Shown here: positions 44,165-54,330 of the stretch, piece by piece
How positions within the stretch are numbered: position 1 is the stretch's first letter
Layout of the letters: every line of letters begins with the position of its first letter
Assembly (NCBI GenBank): GCA_030431875.1
Contig: JAUIIG010000006.1
Location: 1 to 64,000 of the forward strand
Length of the DNA stretch: 64,000 bases
Direction: 5' to 3'
Source of the DNA: Alphaproteobacteria bacterium
GTDB taxonomy: Bacteria; Pseudomonadota; Alphaproteobacteria; Sphingomonadales; Sphingomonadaceae
Program-made: the position numbers and the translations under genes
Notes under the pieces: model-generated
The model's database searches: none
What the model was told of the DNA's origin: nothing
What the model saw: only the letters and a program-made list of their open reading frames with translations

Positions 44165-44949
44165 ACAAGCTCGACGAAATCTGCGCCACCAAGCGCGAGG
44201 AAGTCCGCGCTCGCAAGGCGGCGCGGAGCGTGACGGACGTCGAAGCACAAGCTGCGGCGGCATCGGCCCCGCGTGGCTTCCGCGCTGCGCTGGAGGCCAA
44301 GGCAGCAACCGGCTTCGGGCTGATTGCAGAGGTCAAGAAGGCCAGCCCCTCCAAGGGCCTGATCCGCCCCGACTTCCATCCCTCGCAACATGCCGAGGAT
44401 TACCAGAAGGGCGGCGCGGCCTGCCTGTCGGTGCTCACCGACGCACCCTACTTCCAGGGTCACGAGAACTTCCTCGTTGCGGCCCGTGCGGCCTGTACCC
44501 TGCCCGTGCTGCGCAAGGATTTCATGGTTGACCCTTGGCAAGTCGCCGAAAGCAGGGCCATCGGCGCTGACGCCATCCTCATTATCGTCGCCGCATTGGA
44601 AGATGCCCTTATGGCGGAGATCGAGGCTGCCGCACTCGAACAGGGGATGGACGTGCTGGTCGAGGTCCACGACGAAGCCGAGATGGAACGCGCAGGAAAG
44701 CACCTCACCTCACGCCTGATTGGCGTCAACAACCGCGACCTGAAGACCTTCACCACCGACCTCGGCACAACCGAGCGGCTAGCTGCCCTTGCGCCCGAGG
44801 GCACCCTCCTCGTCGGCGAAAGCGGCATCAATTCCCACGCCGATTGCCAGCGGCTCGCGGCATCGGGCGTGCGATGTTTCCTTGTGGGTGAAAGCCTTAT
44901 GCGGCAGGATGACGTTGTCGCTGCCACGAAGGCGCTGCTGAACGGCTGA
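44161..44949 (+). CDS. trpC: Indole-3-glycerol phosphate synthase
   Basis: A 262-residue TIM-barrel enzyme making indoleglycerol phosphate. Active-site blocks are [80 protein letters not shown] and [13 protein letters not shown]. It is monofunctional, with no TrpF fusion. It starts in an ATGA overlap with trpD. trpF, trpB and trpA are elsewhere. Confidence 0.97.
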   Translation: MNKLDEICATKREEVRARKAARSVTDVEAQAAAASAPRGFRAALEAKAATGFGLIAEVKKASPSKGLIRPDFHPSQHAEDYQKGGAACLSVLTDAPYFQGHENFLVAARAACTLPVLRKDFMVDPWQVAESRAIGADAILIIVAALEDALMAEIEAAALEQGMDVLVEVHDEAEMERAGKHLTSRLIGVNNRDLKTFTTDLGTTERLAALAPEGTLLVGESGINSHADCQRLAASGVRCFLVGESLMRQDDVVAATKALLNG

Positions 44950-45048
44950 CTTCGCGGGGACACATTGGCGCGTCATGCGTTGATGTCAGCAAGGCCGATC
45001 CCGGCCGGAAGTAATCTTGGCCATTCGCCACCTATGGAAGGGAATACA

Positions 45049-45441
45049 ATGGGAATTTTCAGCTCGATCAAGGATGCCATCTTCGGTTCTGACGAAGCCG
45101 ATACGGCTGCAGCCACCAAGGCCGCCAGCAAAGCTGCACCGTCTGGTGGCTCCAGCGGTTTCGGTCGTGCCGATACCAAGGGTGACGCCATCAGCGAGGT
45201 CGACCTTGAAGCCGTCCTGGACGCCAAGGACGGTGCCGACAAGCTCAACTGGCGCACCTCGATCGTCGACCTGATGAAGCTGGTCGGCCTCGATCCCAGC
45301 TACGAGAACCGCAAGGAACTGGCCCACGAACTGGGTGACACGGACTATTCGGGCAAGGCCGAGGAAAACATCGCCCTCCATGCCCACGTGATGAACAAGT
45401 TGGCCGAAAACGGCGCGAAGGTGCCGCAGAGCCTGCGCTAA
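45049..45441 (+). CDS. DUF3597 domain protein
   Basis: A 130-residue protein with the start MGIFSSIKDAIFGSDEAD. An Ala/Lys/Ser-rich linker is followed by the conserved DUF3597 C-terminal half (EVDLEAVLDAKDGADKLNWRTSIVDLMKLVGLDPSYENRKELAHELG ... MNKLAENGAKVPQSL). This half resembles a LysM-adjacent helical domain of unknown function. ATG at 45049 has the SD GGAAGGGA, which is stronger than other starts. It lies 99 bases after trpC and may have its own promoter. It has no signal peptide. Confidence 0.82.
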   Translation: MGIFSSIKDAIFGSDEADTAAATKAASKAAPSGGSSGFGRADTKGDAISEVDLEAVLDAKDGADKLNWRTSIVDLMKLVGLDPSYENRKELAHELGDTDYSGKAEENIALHAHVMNKLAENGAKVPQSLR

Positions 45442-45484
45442 CTCCTTGTTGCCCGTGCGGGTCTATCTGCGATAGGTCGCCCGC

Positions 45485-45951
<467 letters not shown>

Positions 45952-45955
<4 letters not shown>

Positions 45956-47157
45956 CACCCCCAAAGCCGATCCCGCTGGAAGAGGCACAGGCGCGGCTTT
46001 GTGCGCTGGCCAGCCCGCTTCCAGTCGAAGATGTTCCGGCAACCGAAGCTGTGGGACGCTACCTCGCCAAGGACCTCGTAGCCCGGCGCACCCAGCCCGC
46101 TGCGGACCTCTCTGCAATGGATGGCTACGCCGTATGCGAGGATGACTTGTCCGGCCCTTGGGAGGTTGTGGGCGAAAGCGCTGCGGGCCACCCCTTCTCG
46201 GGGACAATTGCACCCGGCCAGGCGGCGCGCATCTCAACCGGTGCGCTCATGCCCGCTGGTTCCGGCGCTGTCCTGCTACAAGAGAATGCAGAGCGTGCAG
46301 GCGATGTCCTGATCCTTACCAACGACGACAGCCCTACGCCGCGACACATTCGCCGTACGGGCTTCGACTTTTCGGCCGGGGACACGCTGCTCAAAGCCGG
46401 CTCGCCAATCGGTCCGGCCCAACTGGCGCTGGCCCTGTCAGCTGGACATGGCTCTCTCACAGTCCATAAGCAGCCGAAGCTGGCAGTGATCGATTCGGGT
46501 GACGAACTCGCTGACGATCCGGCCAACTGTGCCCTTCACCAGATTCCGGCCAGCAACGGCCCTGCACTCGCGGTCCTGGTCGGTCCCTCGGCGCGCGAAA
46601 TTGTCCGTATTGGACCAGTCCGTGACACCATGGATGCCATGCTGGCTGCATTCGATCAGGCAAGCGATGCCGATGTGATCGTCACCAGTGGTGGTGCCTC
46701 GGTGGGCGATCACGACCTCGTAAATCCGGCATTACAGGAATGGGGCGCTACGCTCGATTTCTGGCGCGTGGCGATCAAGCCCGGCAAGCCGATCATGGTG
46801 GCGCGGCGCGGCGATACCTTCATTCTTGGTCTGCCCGGCAATCCGGTGTCGAGCTATGTCACCGCAATGCTGTTCCTCCAGCCCTTGCTGCGGAAACTGG
46901 CAGGTGCTGCCGACCCGCTGCCCCGAGCGATGCTCCTGCCACTGGCGGGTTCACTTCCCTCCGGCGGGGCACGAACAGAATTCGTGCGAGCGCGACTGGT
47001 CGATGGCCGTGCAGAACCAATCGAAGAACGCGACAGCAGCGCCATGCGTGCGCTTGCGGCCGCCGAACTGATTATCCGGCGGGATATTGGCGCACCGGCA
47101 GCGATGGCGGGCGACCTGGTCCCGACCTTTCCCCTCCAAAATGGCGGAATCGCTTGA
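45952..47157 (+). CDS. moeA: Molybdopterin molybdotransferase
   Basis: Inserts molybdate into adenylylated molybdopterin. It has 401 residues. The GTG start at 45952 overlaps the moaC stop. Motifs include [71 protein letters not shown] (MPT-binding), [13 protein letters not shown] and [14 protein letters not shown] longer upstream frame overlaps moaC and is out of family. lexA follows with its own promoter. Confidence 0.96.
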
Positions 47158-47180
47158 CTTGGGCGAATCTGTTTCATAAT
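47154..47180 (+). promoter_or_regulatory. Probable lexA promoter
   Basis: TTGACT (47154-47159) and CATAAT (47175-47180) resemble -35 and -10 boxes with a 15-base spacer, shorter than optimal. The -10 is immediately followed by the LexA operators, as expected for an autorepressed gene. The -35 overlaps the end of moeA. Confidence 0.5.
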
Positions 47181-47181
47181 T

Positions 47182-47207
47182 GTTCCGCATTCGTTCCAAA
47201 GTGGAAC
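47182..47207 (+). promoter_or_regulatory. LexA operator (SOS box), double
   Basis: GTTC-CGCATTC-GTTC (47182-47196) is an exact alphaproteobacterial SOS box (GTTC-N7-GTTC). Its second GTTC is also the left half of GTTC-CAAAGTG-GAAC (47193-47207), an inverted version with the same spacing. The element lies just ahead of the lexA SD and ATG, which fits autoregulation. Confidence 0.9.
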
Positions 47208-47227
47208 ATTGCAGAAGGGGCTTGCCC

Positions 47228-47899
47228 ATGTTGACTGCCAAGCAGCACGAATTGCTGTTGTTCATCAACCGTCGGCTCGAAGAAAGCGGCATCTCGCCAA
47301 GCTTCGAGGAAATGAAGGATGCGCTCGACCTGAAGAGCAAGTCGGGCGTGCACCGCCTGATCTCGGCTCTGGAAGAACGCGGCTTCATCCGCCGTCTCGC
47401 CAACCGGGCGCGTGCGCTCGAAGTGGTGAAGATGCCGGAGAATGTGGGCAGCAAGGGTGCAGAGGCCGTGGCCAAGGTTACCACGCCGCCCGCCAGCCAG
47501 CCCGCTCCTGCCAACGACGTGATCGAAATCCCCCTGCACGGCAAGATCGCCGCCGGTGTCCCGATCGAGGCGCTGGAAAGCGACCGTTCGCTGCCGGTTC
47601 CGGCAGCCTTGCTCGGCCCGGGCGATCACTATGCGCTGGAAGTTTCCGGCGACTCGATGATCGAAGCGGGTATCTTCGACGGTGACTTTGCCCTCGTGAA
47701 GAAGGCAGACACGGCGCGCGATGGCGATATCGTCGTGGCGCTCGTAAATGACGAGGAAGCCACGCTGAAGTACCTCTACCACGATGGTGGCCGTATCCGG
47801 CTCGACCCGGCCAATGGCGCCTATGATCCGCAGGTCTACGAAGACAGTCAGGTCAAGGTGCAGGGCAAGCTCGCCGGCCTGCTGCGGCGCTACCACTAG
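47228..47899 (+). CDS. lexA: SOS repressor LexA
   Basis: A 223-residue repressor and self-cleaving protease. The N-terminal winged helix ([33 protein letters not shown]) includes the recognition helix [18 protein letters not shown]. The C-terminal S24 peptidase domain has the cleavage bond A109-G110 (KIAAGVP) and the Ser-Lys dyad S143 (GDSMIEAG) and K181 (ATLKYLY). The SD AGAAGGGG lies upstream. It is controlled by its own operators and sits at the end of the trp/mo cluster, convergent to comEC. Confidence 0.98.
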   Translation: MLTAKQHELLLFINRRLEESGISPSFEEMKDALDLKSKSGVHRLISALEERGFIRRLANRARALEVVKMPENVGSKGAEAVAKVTTPPASQPAPANDVIEIPLHGKIAAGVPIEALESDRSLPVPAALLGPGDHYALEVSGDSMIEAGIFDGDFALVKKADTARDGDIVVALVNDEEATLKYLYHDGGRIRLDPANGAYDPQVYEDSQVKVQGKLAGLLRRYH

Positions 47900-47918
47900 A
47901 GACTGGCCAAGTTACCGG

Positions 47919-47950
47919 ACGGGGGCGGCATCGCGGGGTGTCGCCCCCGT
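47919..47950. terminator. Terminator between lexA and comEC
   Basis: ACGGGGGCG (47919-47927) pairs with CGCCCCCGT (47942-47950) around a 14-base loop and is followed by TTGCATTT. It lies between the convergent lexA and comEC stops and probably ends the lexA transcript. Confidence 0.7.
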
Positions 47951-47964
47951 TTGCATTTGCAGCG

Positions 47965-50151
47965 TTAGTCCTCACGCCGCCCGCGCCACCAGCCATGTTC
48001 GCCCTGCCCTTCGGCAACCGTCATCACGCGTGGTTCTTCGTCGAGGACGATAGCCAGCCCGCCACTTTGCGACAGCATGCGTCCGTCTGCCTTGAGCCAG
48101 CGCGGCTCGCAAGAGCGTGGCAACCAACGATCCGAAACGACAATGTCGGCCCTCTCGCAGGCAGCTGCCAGTGCCCGTTCGGCGACAGTGTCACGGCTGC
48201 GGCTCATCAGCAGCTCCCACTCGCGACCGCCGCGTTCGAGGGTAATGACACAGAAGTCGCGGCTGCAACGTGCGCCCGGCCATTCATCGAGCGGAACCGG
48301 CTCGCCCTGGACCCCGGCCAGCTCCATCAGGTTGTCGCGGGTGAAGCTGCTCTCGGTTTCCCGCAGCACGAGCAGGCGGTCCCCTTCGCCCGTGATGCCG
48401 ACATGGCGACCATCGCCTGAAATCAGCACATCCGGGATCGGGGTCAGCACCAGCATGACCGTGGCGAGCGCAGCAGGCGCAAGCCCCAAAAGCCGCGCCT
48501 TGCCGCGCCAAAGTGCCAGCCACAGGCCGCCCGCGACGAAGAGCAGGATCGTTACCACGCCCATTTGCGGGAACAGCTTTACGGCGCCAGGCTGCCCGGA
48601 AGTGAAGTGCGCAATCCACAGCAGCAGGTCGAGCGACTTGCCCGCCAGCCACCACACGGGCGCCCCGGCCCCGACAATGTCGAGCAGCAGGGCAACAGCA
48701 ATCAAGGGCATCGAAACGAAAGTCACCAGCGGGATTGCGATGACGTTGGCGAAGGCCCCGTAGACGCCAGCACGGTGGAAGTGGAACAGCACGATGGGCA
48801 TCAGTGCAATCTCGATCACCAGTCCGGTCACCAGCAGCATCAGCGCCCGGCGTGCGAACCACTTGCCCCGCCCTTCTTCCCGCGGCTTGAGGAAACGTTT
48901 CACGGGTTCGGCATTGTGCAAGGCCACAATCGCAATCACGGCGGCGAAGCTCATCTGGAAGCTCGGTCCGATGAGGCTTTCCGGCCATAGCAACAGCACC
49001 GCCACGGCGGCCACGGCCACCATGCGCAGGCTTAACGGTTCCCGCCCCAGGGCCAGCGCGCCCAGTACCAGCAGCGCAGCGATACAACTGCGCACGGTGG
49101 GAACCTGCGCCCCGGTCAGCAAGGTGTAGCCAATGCCCGCCAAGGCCGCGACGGCAGCAGCAGCCACAGGCAATCGCACACGCAGCACGAGCCACGGCCA
49201 CAGCGCCAACAGCTTTACTGCCAAGAGGTAAGCACCCGCGATCACCGCGCTTACGTGCAGGCCACTGATCGAAAGCAGGTGCGTCAGGCCAGCATCGCGC
49301 ATGGCATCTTCGTCTGCCTCGCTGATCGCCCCGCGATCCCCGCTGGCAAATGCCGCTGCAATTGAACCTGCAGACCCTCCCAGGCGGCTGCGGACATGTG
49401 CTGACAACTGGCGCTGAAGTCCTGCGATCACGGCACCATCTGCCTCGGCAGGTTCGATGATGGATATCTCGCCCTGCACGCTTCCCGTCGCGGCGAAACC
49501 ATCAAACCAGGCGGTTCGCGCAAAGTTGTATCCGCCCGGCAGCATGGGCGCGGCGGGAGGCATGAGGCGCGCCTGCGCCGAGATCAGCGCCCCTTCGTCT
49601 AGGCCTGGCTGGTCATCTTCCAGCGGTACGTTGATGCGAACGCGAACCGGCTCGCCCGTCTCCGGACTGCGGATCGCCAGGACAAGCCGCACGCGGTCCT
49701 GTGCCGGTTGTTCTATCCGCTCCAGCACCCTGCCACTGAAGGCACCCGATTGCGGCCGCTCGAAGGCTTCGGCTCCAACGAGTGCGGACCTGCTCCAGGC
49801 CAGTCCGGTGCCGAAGGACAGCAGCAAGCCGCAAGCGACCAGTGCTTCGACAAGATGCACGCGGTCCTCGCGTCCCTTCCACACGGCTACAGCGCCCAGT
49901 GCTGCAAGCAATCCAGCAGCCATGCAAACGACCCAACTCGCTGGCGTATCGAGTACGAACCAGGCCCCGATCCCGGCCGCCATGGCCACGGCCATCCATG
50001 GCCCGCGATCGAAGCCCGCCGAGGCCAGAAATCGCTCTGCGCCGTCTGCCACGCTGGACAAAGAAGCGCGCTTTCGCCAAGGCGTCTGCTGCGACGCAAC
50101 ATCGCTTGTGTCGTCCCCCAGCGGGACCAGTGGTTGCGCGGTCTCGGCCAT
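47965..50151 (-). CDS. comEC: ComEC/Rec2-family DNA-uptake membrane protein
   Basis: A 728-residue polytopic inner-membrane protein. The N-terminal DUF4131-type part (RVRINVPLEDDQPGLDEGALISAQARLMPPAAPMLPGGYNFARTAWF) is followed by the competence domain (LTHLLSISGLHVSAVIAGAYLL ... GAQVPTVRSCIAALLVLGALALGREPLSLR ... SFQMSFAAVIAIVAL). In natural transformation ComEC passes single-stranded DNA across the inner membrane. The C-terminal region has no HxHxDH metal site of the beta-lactamase-like domain. It is divergent from gltX (28 bases). Confidence 0.9.
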   Translation of the reverse strand: MAETAQPLVPLGDDTSDVASQQTPWRKRASLSSVADGAERFLASAGFDRGPWMAVAMAAGIGAWFVLDTPASWVVCMAAGLLAALGAVAVWKGREDRVHLVEALVACGLLLSFGTGLAWSRSALVGAEAFERPQSGAFSGRVLERIEQPAQDRVRLVLAIRSPETGEPVRVRINVPLEDDQPGLDEGALISAQARLMPPAAPMLPGGYNFARTAWFDGFAATGSVQGEISIIEPAEADGAVIAGLQRQLSAHVRSRLGGSAGSIAAAFASGDRGAISEADEDAMRDAGLTHLLSISGLHVSAVIAGAYLLAVKLLALWPWLVLRVRLPVAAAAVAALAGIGYTLLTGAQVPTVRSCIAALLVLGALALGREPLSLRMVAVAAVAVLLLWPESLIGPSFQMSFAAVIAIVALHNAEPVKRFLKPREEGRGKWFARRALMLLVTGLVIEIALMPIVLFHFHRAGVYGAFANVIAIPLVTFVSMPLIAVALLLDIVGAGAPVWWLAGKSLDLLLWIAHFTSGQPGAVKLFPQMGVVTILLFVAGGLWLALWRGKARLLGLAPAALATVMLVLTPIPDVLISGDGRHVGITGEGDRLLVLRETESSFTRDNLMELAGVQGEPVPLDEWPGARCSRDFCVITLERGGREWELLMSRSRDTVAERALAAACERADIVVSDRWLPRSCEPRWLKADGRMLSQSGGLAIVLDEEPRVMTVAEGQGEHGWWRGRRED

Positions 50152-50179
50152 GGAAGAATAGGACAGGAAACAAGGCGTT

Positions 50180-51610
50180 ATGGCAAGTTCGAGTGGTAAC
50201 GGTTCGGGTCAGCGTCCGGTGGTGACGCGCTTTGCCCCCAGCCCCACCGGATTCCTGCATATCGGCAATGCCCGCACCGGGCTGTTTTCCTGGCTCTACG
50301 CCCGCCACCATGGCGGCAAGGCCCTGCTTCGCATCGAGGATACCGACAAGGCGCGGTCGACGCAGGAAGCCATCGACGTCATCCTCGACGGGCTCGACTG
50401 GCTCGGCCTCGATTTCGACGGGGAGACTGTCTACCAATCGCAGCGCGCCGATCGCCATGCCGAGGTTGCCAACAAGCTGCTCGAAGCCGGGCATGCCTAC
50501 AAGTGCTTCGCCACGCAGGATGAGCTCGCTGAAATGCGCGAGCAGCAGAAGGCCGCCAAGCAGCCGATGCGCTATGACGGCCGCTGGCGTGACCGTGATC
50601 CCTCCGAAGCGCCCGCAGGCGCGCCTTTCGTCATCCGCATCAAGACGCCCGAAGGCGGCGAAACCGTGATCGAGGACGCCGTGCAGGGCCGGGTGAAGGT
50701 CGACAACCGCGAGATCGACGATTTCATCCTGCTGCGTGCCGACGGTTCACCCACCTACATGCTCGCCGTCGTGGTCGACGACATGGACATGGGCTGCACC
50801 CACATCATCCGCGGCGATGACCACCTCAACAATGCCTTCCGCCAAATCCAGGTCATCCGCGCCATGCAGGGCATCGAGGAAGGCTGGGAAGAGCCGACTT
50901 ATGCCCACGTCCCGCTAATCCACGGCAACGACGGGGCCAAGCTGTCGAAGCGCCACGGCGCGCTGGGCGTGCGCGACTACCGCGAGATGGGCATCCTGCC
51001 GGAAACGCTGTTCAACTACCTGTTGCGCCTTGGCTGGGGCCACGGCGACCAGGAAGAGTTCACCAAGGAAGAGGCCATTGCGCTGTTCGACATCGACGCG
51101 GTGAACAAGGGCCCGAGCCGTTTCGACATGAAGAAGCTGCTCAACATGAACGGCAATTACATTCGCGCTGCCGACGATGCGCGCCTGGCCGGACTGGTAG
51201 CCAAGCTGATCGGCCCCGAAGCCGATGAGAAGCTGCTGACCGAGGCCATGCCGGTGCTGAAAACGCGCGCCCGTGACCTCAACGAACTGGCCGATGGCGC
51301 GGCCTTCCTGTTCAAGCAGCGACCGCTGGAAATGACCGAGAAGGCAGCCGAATTGCTCGACGACGAGGCAAAGGGCCGTTTGGCGGCGATTTCCGCCCGG
51401 TTGCACAGCGAAACGGACTGGACAATCGAAGCGCTGGAGGCCAATCTGAAGGCCTATGCGGAGGAGCTGGGGCTCGGCCTCGGCAAGCTCGCGCAGCCGC
51501 TTCGTGCGGCATTGACGGGGCAAACAACTTCGCCCGGGATTTTCGATGTGCTGGTGCTTCTCGGAAGAGAAGAAAGCCTTGCGCGGATCGACGCTCAGGC
51601 AGGCGGCTGA
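50180..51610 (+). CDS. gltX: Glutamate--tRNA ligase
   Basis: A 476-residue class I aminoacyl-tRNA synthetase. The HIGH motif is present as HIGN at 27-30 ([18 protein letters not shown]). KMSKS is present as KLSKR beginning at residue 254 ([17 protein letters not shown]). Glx-specific blocks [20 protein letters not shown] and [28 protein letters not shown] are present. The C-terminal anticodon-binding domain ends near [18 protein letters not shown]. Alphaproteobacteria often carry two GltX copies; from this window one cannot tell which it is. Confidence 0.96.
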   Translation: MASSSGNGSGQRPVVTRFAPSPTGFLHIGNARTGLFSWLYARHHGGKALLRIEDTDKARSTQEAIDVILDGLDWLGLDFDGETVYQSQRADRHAEVANKLLEAGHAYKCFATQDELAEMREQQKAAKQPMRYDGRWRDRDPSEAPAGAPFVIRIKTPEGGETVIEDAVQGRVKVDNREIDDFILLRADGSPTYMLAVVVDDMDMGCTHIIRGDDHLNNAFRQIQVIRAMQGIEEGWEEPTYAHVPLIHGNDGAKLSKRHGALGVRDYREMGILPETLFNYLLRLGWGHGDQEEFTKEEAIALFDIDAVNKGPSRFDMKKLLNMNGNYIRAADDARLAGLVAKLIGPEADEKLLTEAMPVLKTRARDLNELADGAAFLFKQRPLEMTEKAAELLDDEAKGRLAAISARLHSETDWTIEALEANLKAYAEELGLGLGKLAQPLRAALTGQTTSPGIFDVLVLLGREESLARIDAQAGG

Positions 51611-51620
51611 CAGGCCGCCT
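51601..51620 (+). terminator. Weak hairpin at gltX stop
   Basis: AGGCGGC (51601-51607) and GCCGCCT (51614-51620) form a 7-bp stem whose loop contains the gltX stop codon. There is no U tract; it may partially separate gltX from gltA, which starts 46 bases after the gltX stop. Confidence 0.35.
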
Positions 51621-51656
51621 GAACTGCGGTGTATAACTTATTGAAGGAGAACGGCT

Positions 51657-52943
51657 TTGGCTGACAAGCAGGCGGATTTGACCATCGGTGGCGAGACCTA
51701 CGACTTCCCGACACTGGAAGGCAGCTGCGGGCCGGATGTCATCGATATCCGCAAGCTCTATGGCAAGACGGGCAAGTTCACCTTCGACCCGGGCTACAAG
51801 TCAACTGCCTCCTGCGAAAGCGCGCTGACCTTCATCGATGGTGACGAAGGCGTGCTGCTGCACCGCGGTTATCCCATCGGGCAGCTGGCCGAGCATTCCA
51901 GCTTCATGGAAGTCGCCTACCTCCTGCTGAACGGCGAACTGCCGAGCCAGGATGAATACGACGATTTCAAGCACACCATCACCTACCACACCATGCTGCA
52001 TGACCAGATGCGGCAGTTCTACCAGGGCTTCCGCCGCGACGCGCACCCGATGGCGGTTATGTGCGGAGTGGTTGGCGCCCTGTCGGCCTTCTACCACGAC
52101 AGCACCGACATCTCGGATCCCGAGCATCGCAAGATCAGCTCGCACCGCCTGATCGCCAAGATGCCGACGATTGCCGCCTGGGCCTACAAGTATGCCGTGG
52201 GCCAGCCCTTCATGCAGCCGCTCAATTCACTGAGCTACACGGGCAACTTCCTGCGCATGACCTTCGGCGTGCCGGCAGAAGAGTACGAAGTGATCCCGGC
52301 GGTCGAAAAGGCCATGGACCGGATCTTCATCCTTCATGCCGACCACGAGCAGAACGCTTCGACTTCGACCGTGCGCCTTGCCGGTTCATCGGGTGCGAAC
52401 CCGTTTGCCTGTATCTCGGCCGGTATCGCCTGCCTGTGGGGCCCTGCCCACGGTGGTGCGAACGAAGCCGCGCTCAACATGCTGCGCGAGATCGGTACAC
52501 CCGATCGCATCCCGCACTATATCGAGCGCGCCAAGGACAAGAACGACCCGTTCCGCCTGATGGGCTTCGGTCACCGCGTCTACAAGAACTACGACCCGCG
52601 TGCCACGGTCATGCAGAAGACCGTGCGCGAAGTGTTCGAGGCGCTCAACGTCACCGATCCGGTGTTCGAAACCGCACTGCAGCTCGAGGAAATGGCGCTC
52701 AACGATCCCTATTTCCAGGAAAAGAAGCTGTTCCCCAACGTCGACTTCTATTCCGGCGTGATCCTGTCGGCCATCGGTTTCCCGACCACCATGTTCACCG
52801 CTCTGTTCGCCCTCGCCCGTACCGTGGGCTGGGTGGCGCAGTGGAACGAGATGATCTCCGATCCCGGCCAGGTCATCGGTCGTCCGCGCCAGCTCTACAC
52901 TGGCCCGACCCAGCGCGATTACGTGCAAATCGGCGACCGGTAA
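51657..52943 (+). CDS. gltA: Citrate synthase
   Basis: A 428-residue type II citrate synthase, first step of the TCA cycle. The TTG start ([35 protein letters not shown]) has SD GAAGGAGA 6 bases upstream. Catalytic residues lie in the conserved [32 protein letters not shown] (His), [14 protein letters not shown] (His) and [16 protein letters not shown] (Asp). The N-terminal beta domain and length match hexameric bacterial enzymes. It ends 3 bases before the stop of the convergent kinase-like gene. Confidence 0.97.
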   Translation: MADKQADLTIGGETYDFPTLEGSCGPDVIDIRKLYGKTGKFTFDPGYKSTASCESALTFIDGDEGVLLHRGYPIGQLAEHSSFMEVAYLLLNGELPSQDEYDDFKHTITYHTMLHDQMRQFYQGFRRDAHPMAVMCGVVGALSAFYHDSTDISDPEHRKISSHRLIAKMPTIAAWAYKYAVGQPFMQPLNSLSYTGNFLRMTFGVPAEEYEVIPAVEKAMDRIFILHADHEQNASTSTVRLAGSSGANPFACISAGIACLWGPAHGGANEAALNMLREIGTPDRIPHYIERAKDKNDPFRLMGFGHRVYKNYDPRATVMQKTVREVFEALNVTDPVFETALQLEEMALNDPYFQEKKLFPNVDFYSGVILSAIGFPTTMFTALFALARTVGWVAQWNEMISDPGQVIGRPRQLYTGPTQRDYVQIGDR

Positions 52944-52946
52944 GGA

Positions 52947-54326
52947 CTAGCGGGGCTTTTTCCGCCGCTCCTTGAAGGTCGGAAGTTCGAGCGTGAAGCG
53001 GGCGCCCTGCCCCTTTGCGCTCTCGACCGTCAGCGTACCGTCCATGGCTTCGGCCAGGCGGCGCGAGATGTAGAGGCCGAGGCCCGAGCCACCATCGCCG
53101 CTACGGCCAAGCCGTTCGAACTTGGCGAAGACGCGGGCTTGCTGGTCTTCGTCCAGCCCTTCACCCTGGTCTGCCACGGTAATGCGCGCGCGCTTGCCTT
53201 CGATCTCGGTGCGTATCCAGACTTGCGCGCCTTCTGGCGAATAGCGGATGGCATTGCCAACCAGGTTGAGCAGAACCTGCAAGACCCGGCGAAATTCGCC
53301 AATGGCTGGCGTCGAGTCGGCTTCCTTGGGGGCATCGAGCGTGATCCCGCGCTCCTGCGCACGCACGCCCAGGATACCCACCGCACGACGCGCGACGTCG
53401 GCCAGGTCGATTTTGTCAGGTTCGGTGACGAATTCCTCATCCTCGACCAGCTCCAGCGTGGTCAGGTCTTCGATAAGCGCCAGCAGGTGTTCGCCTGCCG
53501 CCGCGATATCGGCAGCGTAGTTGCTGTATTCCTCGGCCAGCGGACCCGCCAACTGCGTGCGGATCGTCTCCGCATTGGCGATGATCCGGCTGACTGGCTG
53601 GCGCAGGACCGGCGCAATGTCGCGGCCAATGCCGCTGCCGCGATCCTGTGCGCGGGCGGGTTTGGGTGCCTCCTCGCGCGGCGCCTCGCGGGGGACGACA
53701 TAAAGCTCGAACCCGTCGCTTCCCGGCTGCGGCTTGCCCAGCGGCACGAGGTGGACGCTCCACTCGCGGTCGGAACCTTCGATATCCACCGCTGCCCCGT
53801 CGAGCAGGCGCCAGTGCAGCGGCTTGTGATGGTTGCCTGCCGACGGTGTCACGAACTGCGTCCAGACTTCACCGATGCCGTCTCGCATGCGCTCGGCAAG
53901 GGTCTCCAGGTCGGGCGCGTCGGCGTCCACGGTCAGCACTTCCTGCGAGGGACCCAGCCGCGCGCTTAGTCCGGCAAGGTGGCGCAGCAGGGCCAGCTTC
54001 TTGCCCTCCGGTTCGGCCTTGGCCGTGCTTTCCAGCGGCTCTGCGTGCCAATCGGAGATACGGATCAGTGCGCCGTCACCTTCCGGCTCCACCTCGACCC
54101 AAGCGGTCACTTGCTCGCTGTCGTCCTGCGCCTTGATCGCCCGTGCCATGCGCAGGCCATAGACGCGCGCCTTGCGCACCATTTCCAGAAGCGCGGGAGT
54201 GACGATGACGCCCGGCATTTCCCCACCCGCGCGCAGGTGGAAGCTCGCCAGCGGCTCGTCCGCTGCGATCAACCGATCCTGGGCGTCGGTTTGCGCTTCC
54301 GCGCGGTGGGAAGAGGCCGCAGCCAT
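52947..54326 (-). CDS. Cytoplasmic histidine-kinase-like protein lacking the phosphoacceptor His
   Basis: A 459-residue soluble protein with no transmembrane segment. The N-terminal half (about 1-230) is an unrecognised sensor-like region. A HisKA-like dimerisation helix pair follows at about 236-295 (DIAPVLRQPVSRIIANAETI). Aligned with the usual H-box SHELRTPL, the His is replaced by Pro (P239). The ATPase domain looks intact: N box with N354/N358 (NLVGNAIRYSP), G1 D386-x-G-x-G (DQGEGL), F box (FAKFERLG) and G2 (GGSGLGLYISRRLAEAMDG). It could bind ATP but not autophosphorylate in the normal way. ATG at 54326 follows the upstream stop by 4 bases, so the two genes are an operon. Confidence 0.85.
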   Translation of the reverse strand: MAAASSHRAEAQTDAQDRLIAADEPLASFHLRAGGEMPGVIVTPALLEMVRKARVYGLRMARAIKAQDDSEQVTAWVEVEPEGDGALIRISDWHAEPLESTAKAEPEGKKLALLRHLAGLSARLGPSQEVLTVDADAPDLETLAERMRDGIGEVWTQFVTPSAGNHHKPLHWRLLDGAAVDIEGSDREWSVHLVPLGKPQPGSDGFELYVVPREAPREEAPKPARAQDRGSGIGRDIAPVLRQPVSRIIANAETIRTQLAGPLAEEYSNYAADIAAAGEHLLALIEDLTTLELVEDEEFVTEPDKIDLADVARRAVGILGVRAQERGITLDAPKEADSTPAIGEFRRVLQVLLNLVGNAIRYSPEGAQVWIRTEIEGKRARITVADQGEGLDEDQQARVFAKFERLGRSGDGGSGLGLYISRRLAEAMDGTLTVESAKGQGARFTLELPTFKERRKKPR

Positions 54327-54330
54327 GCCC

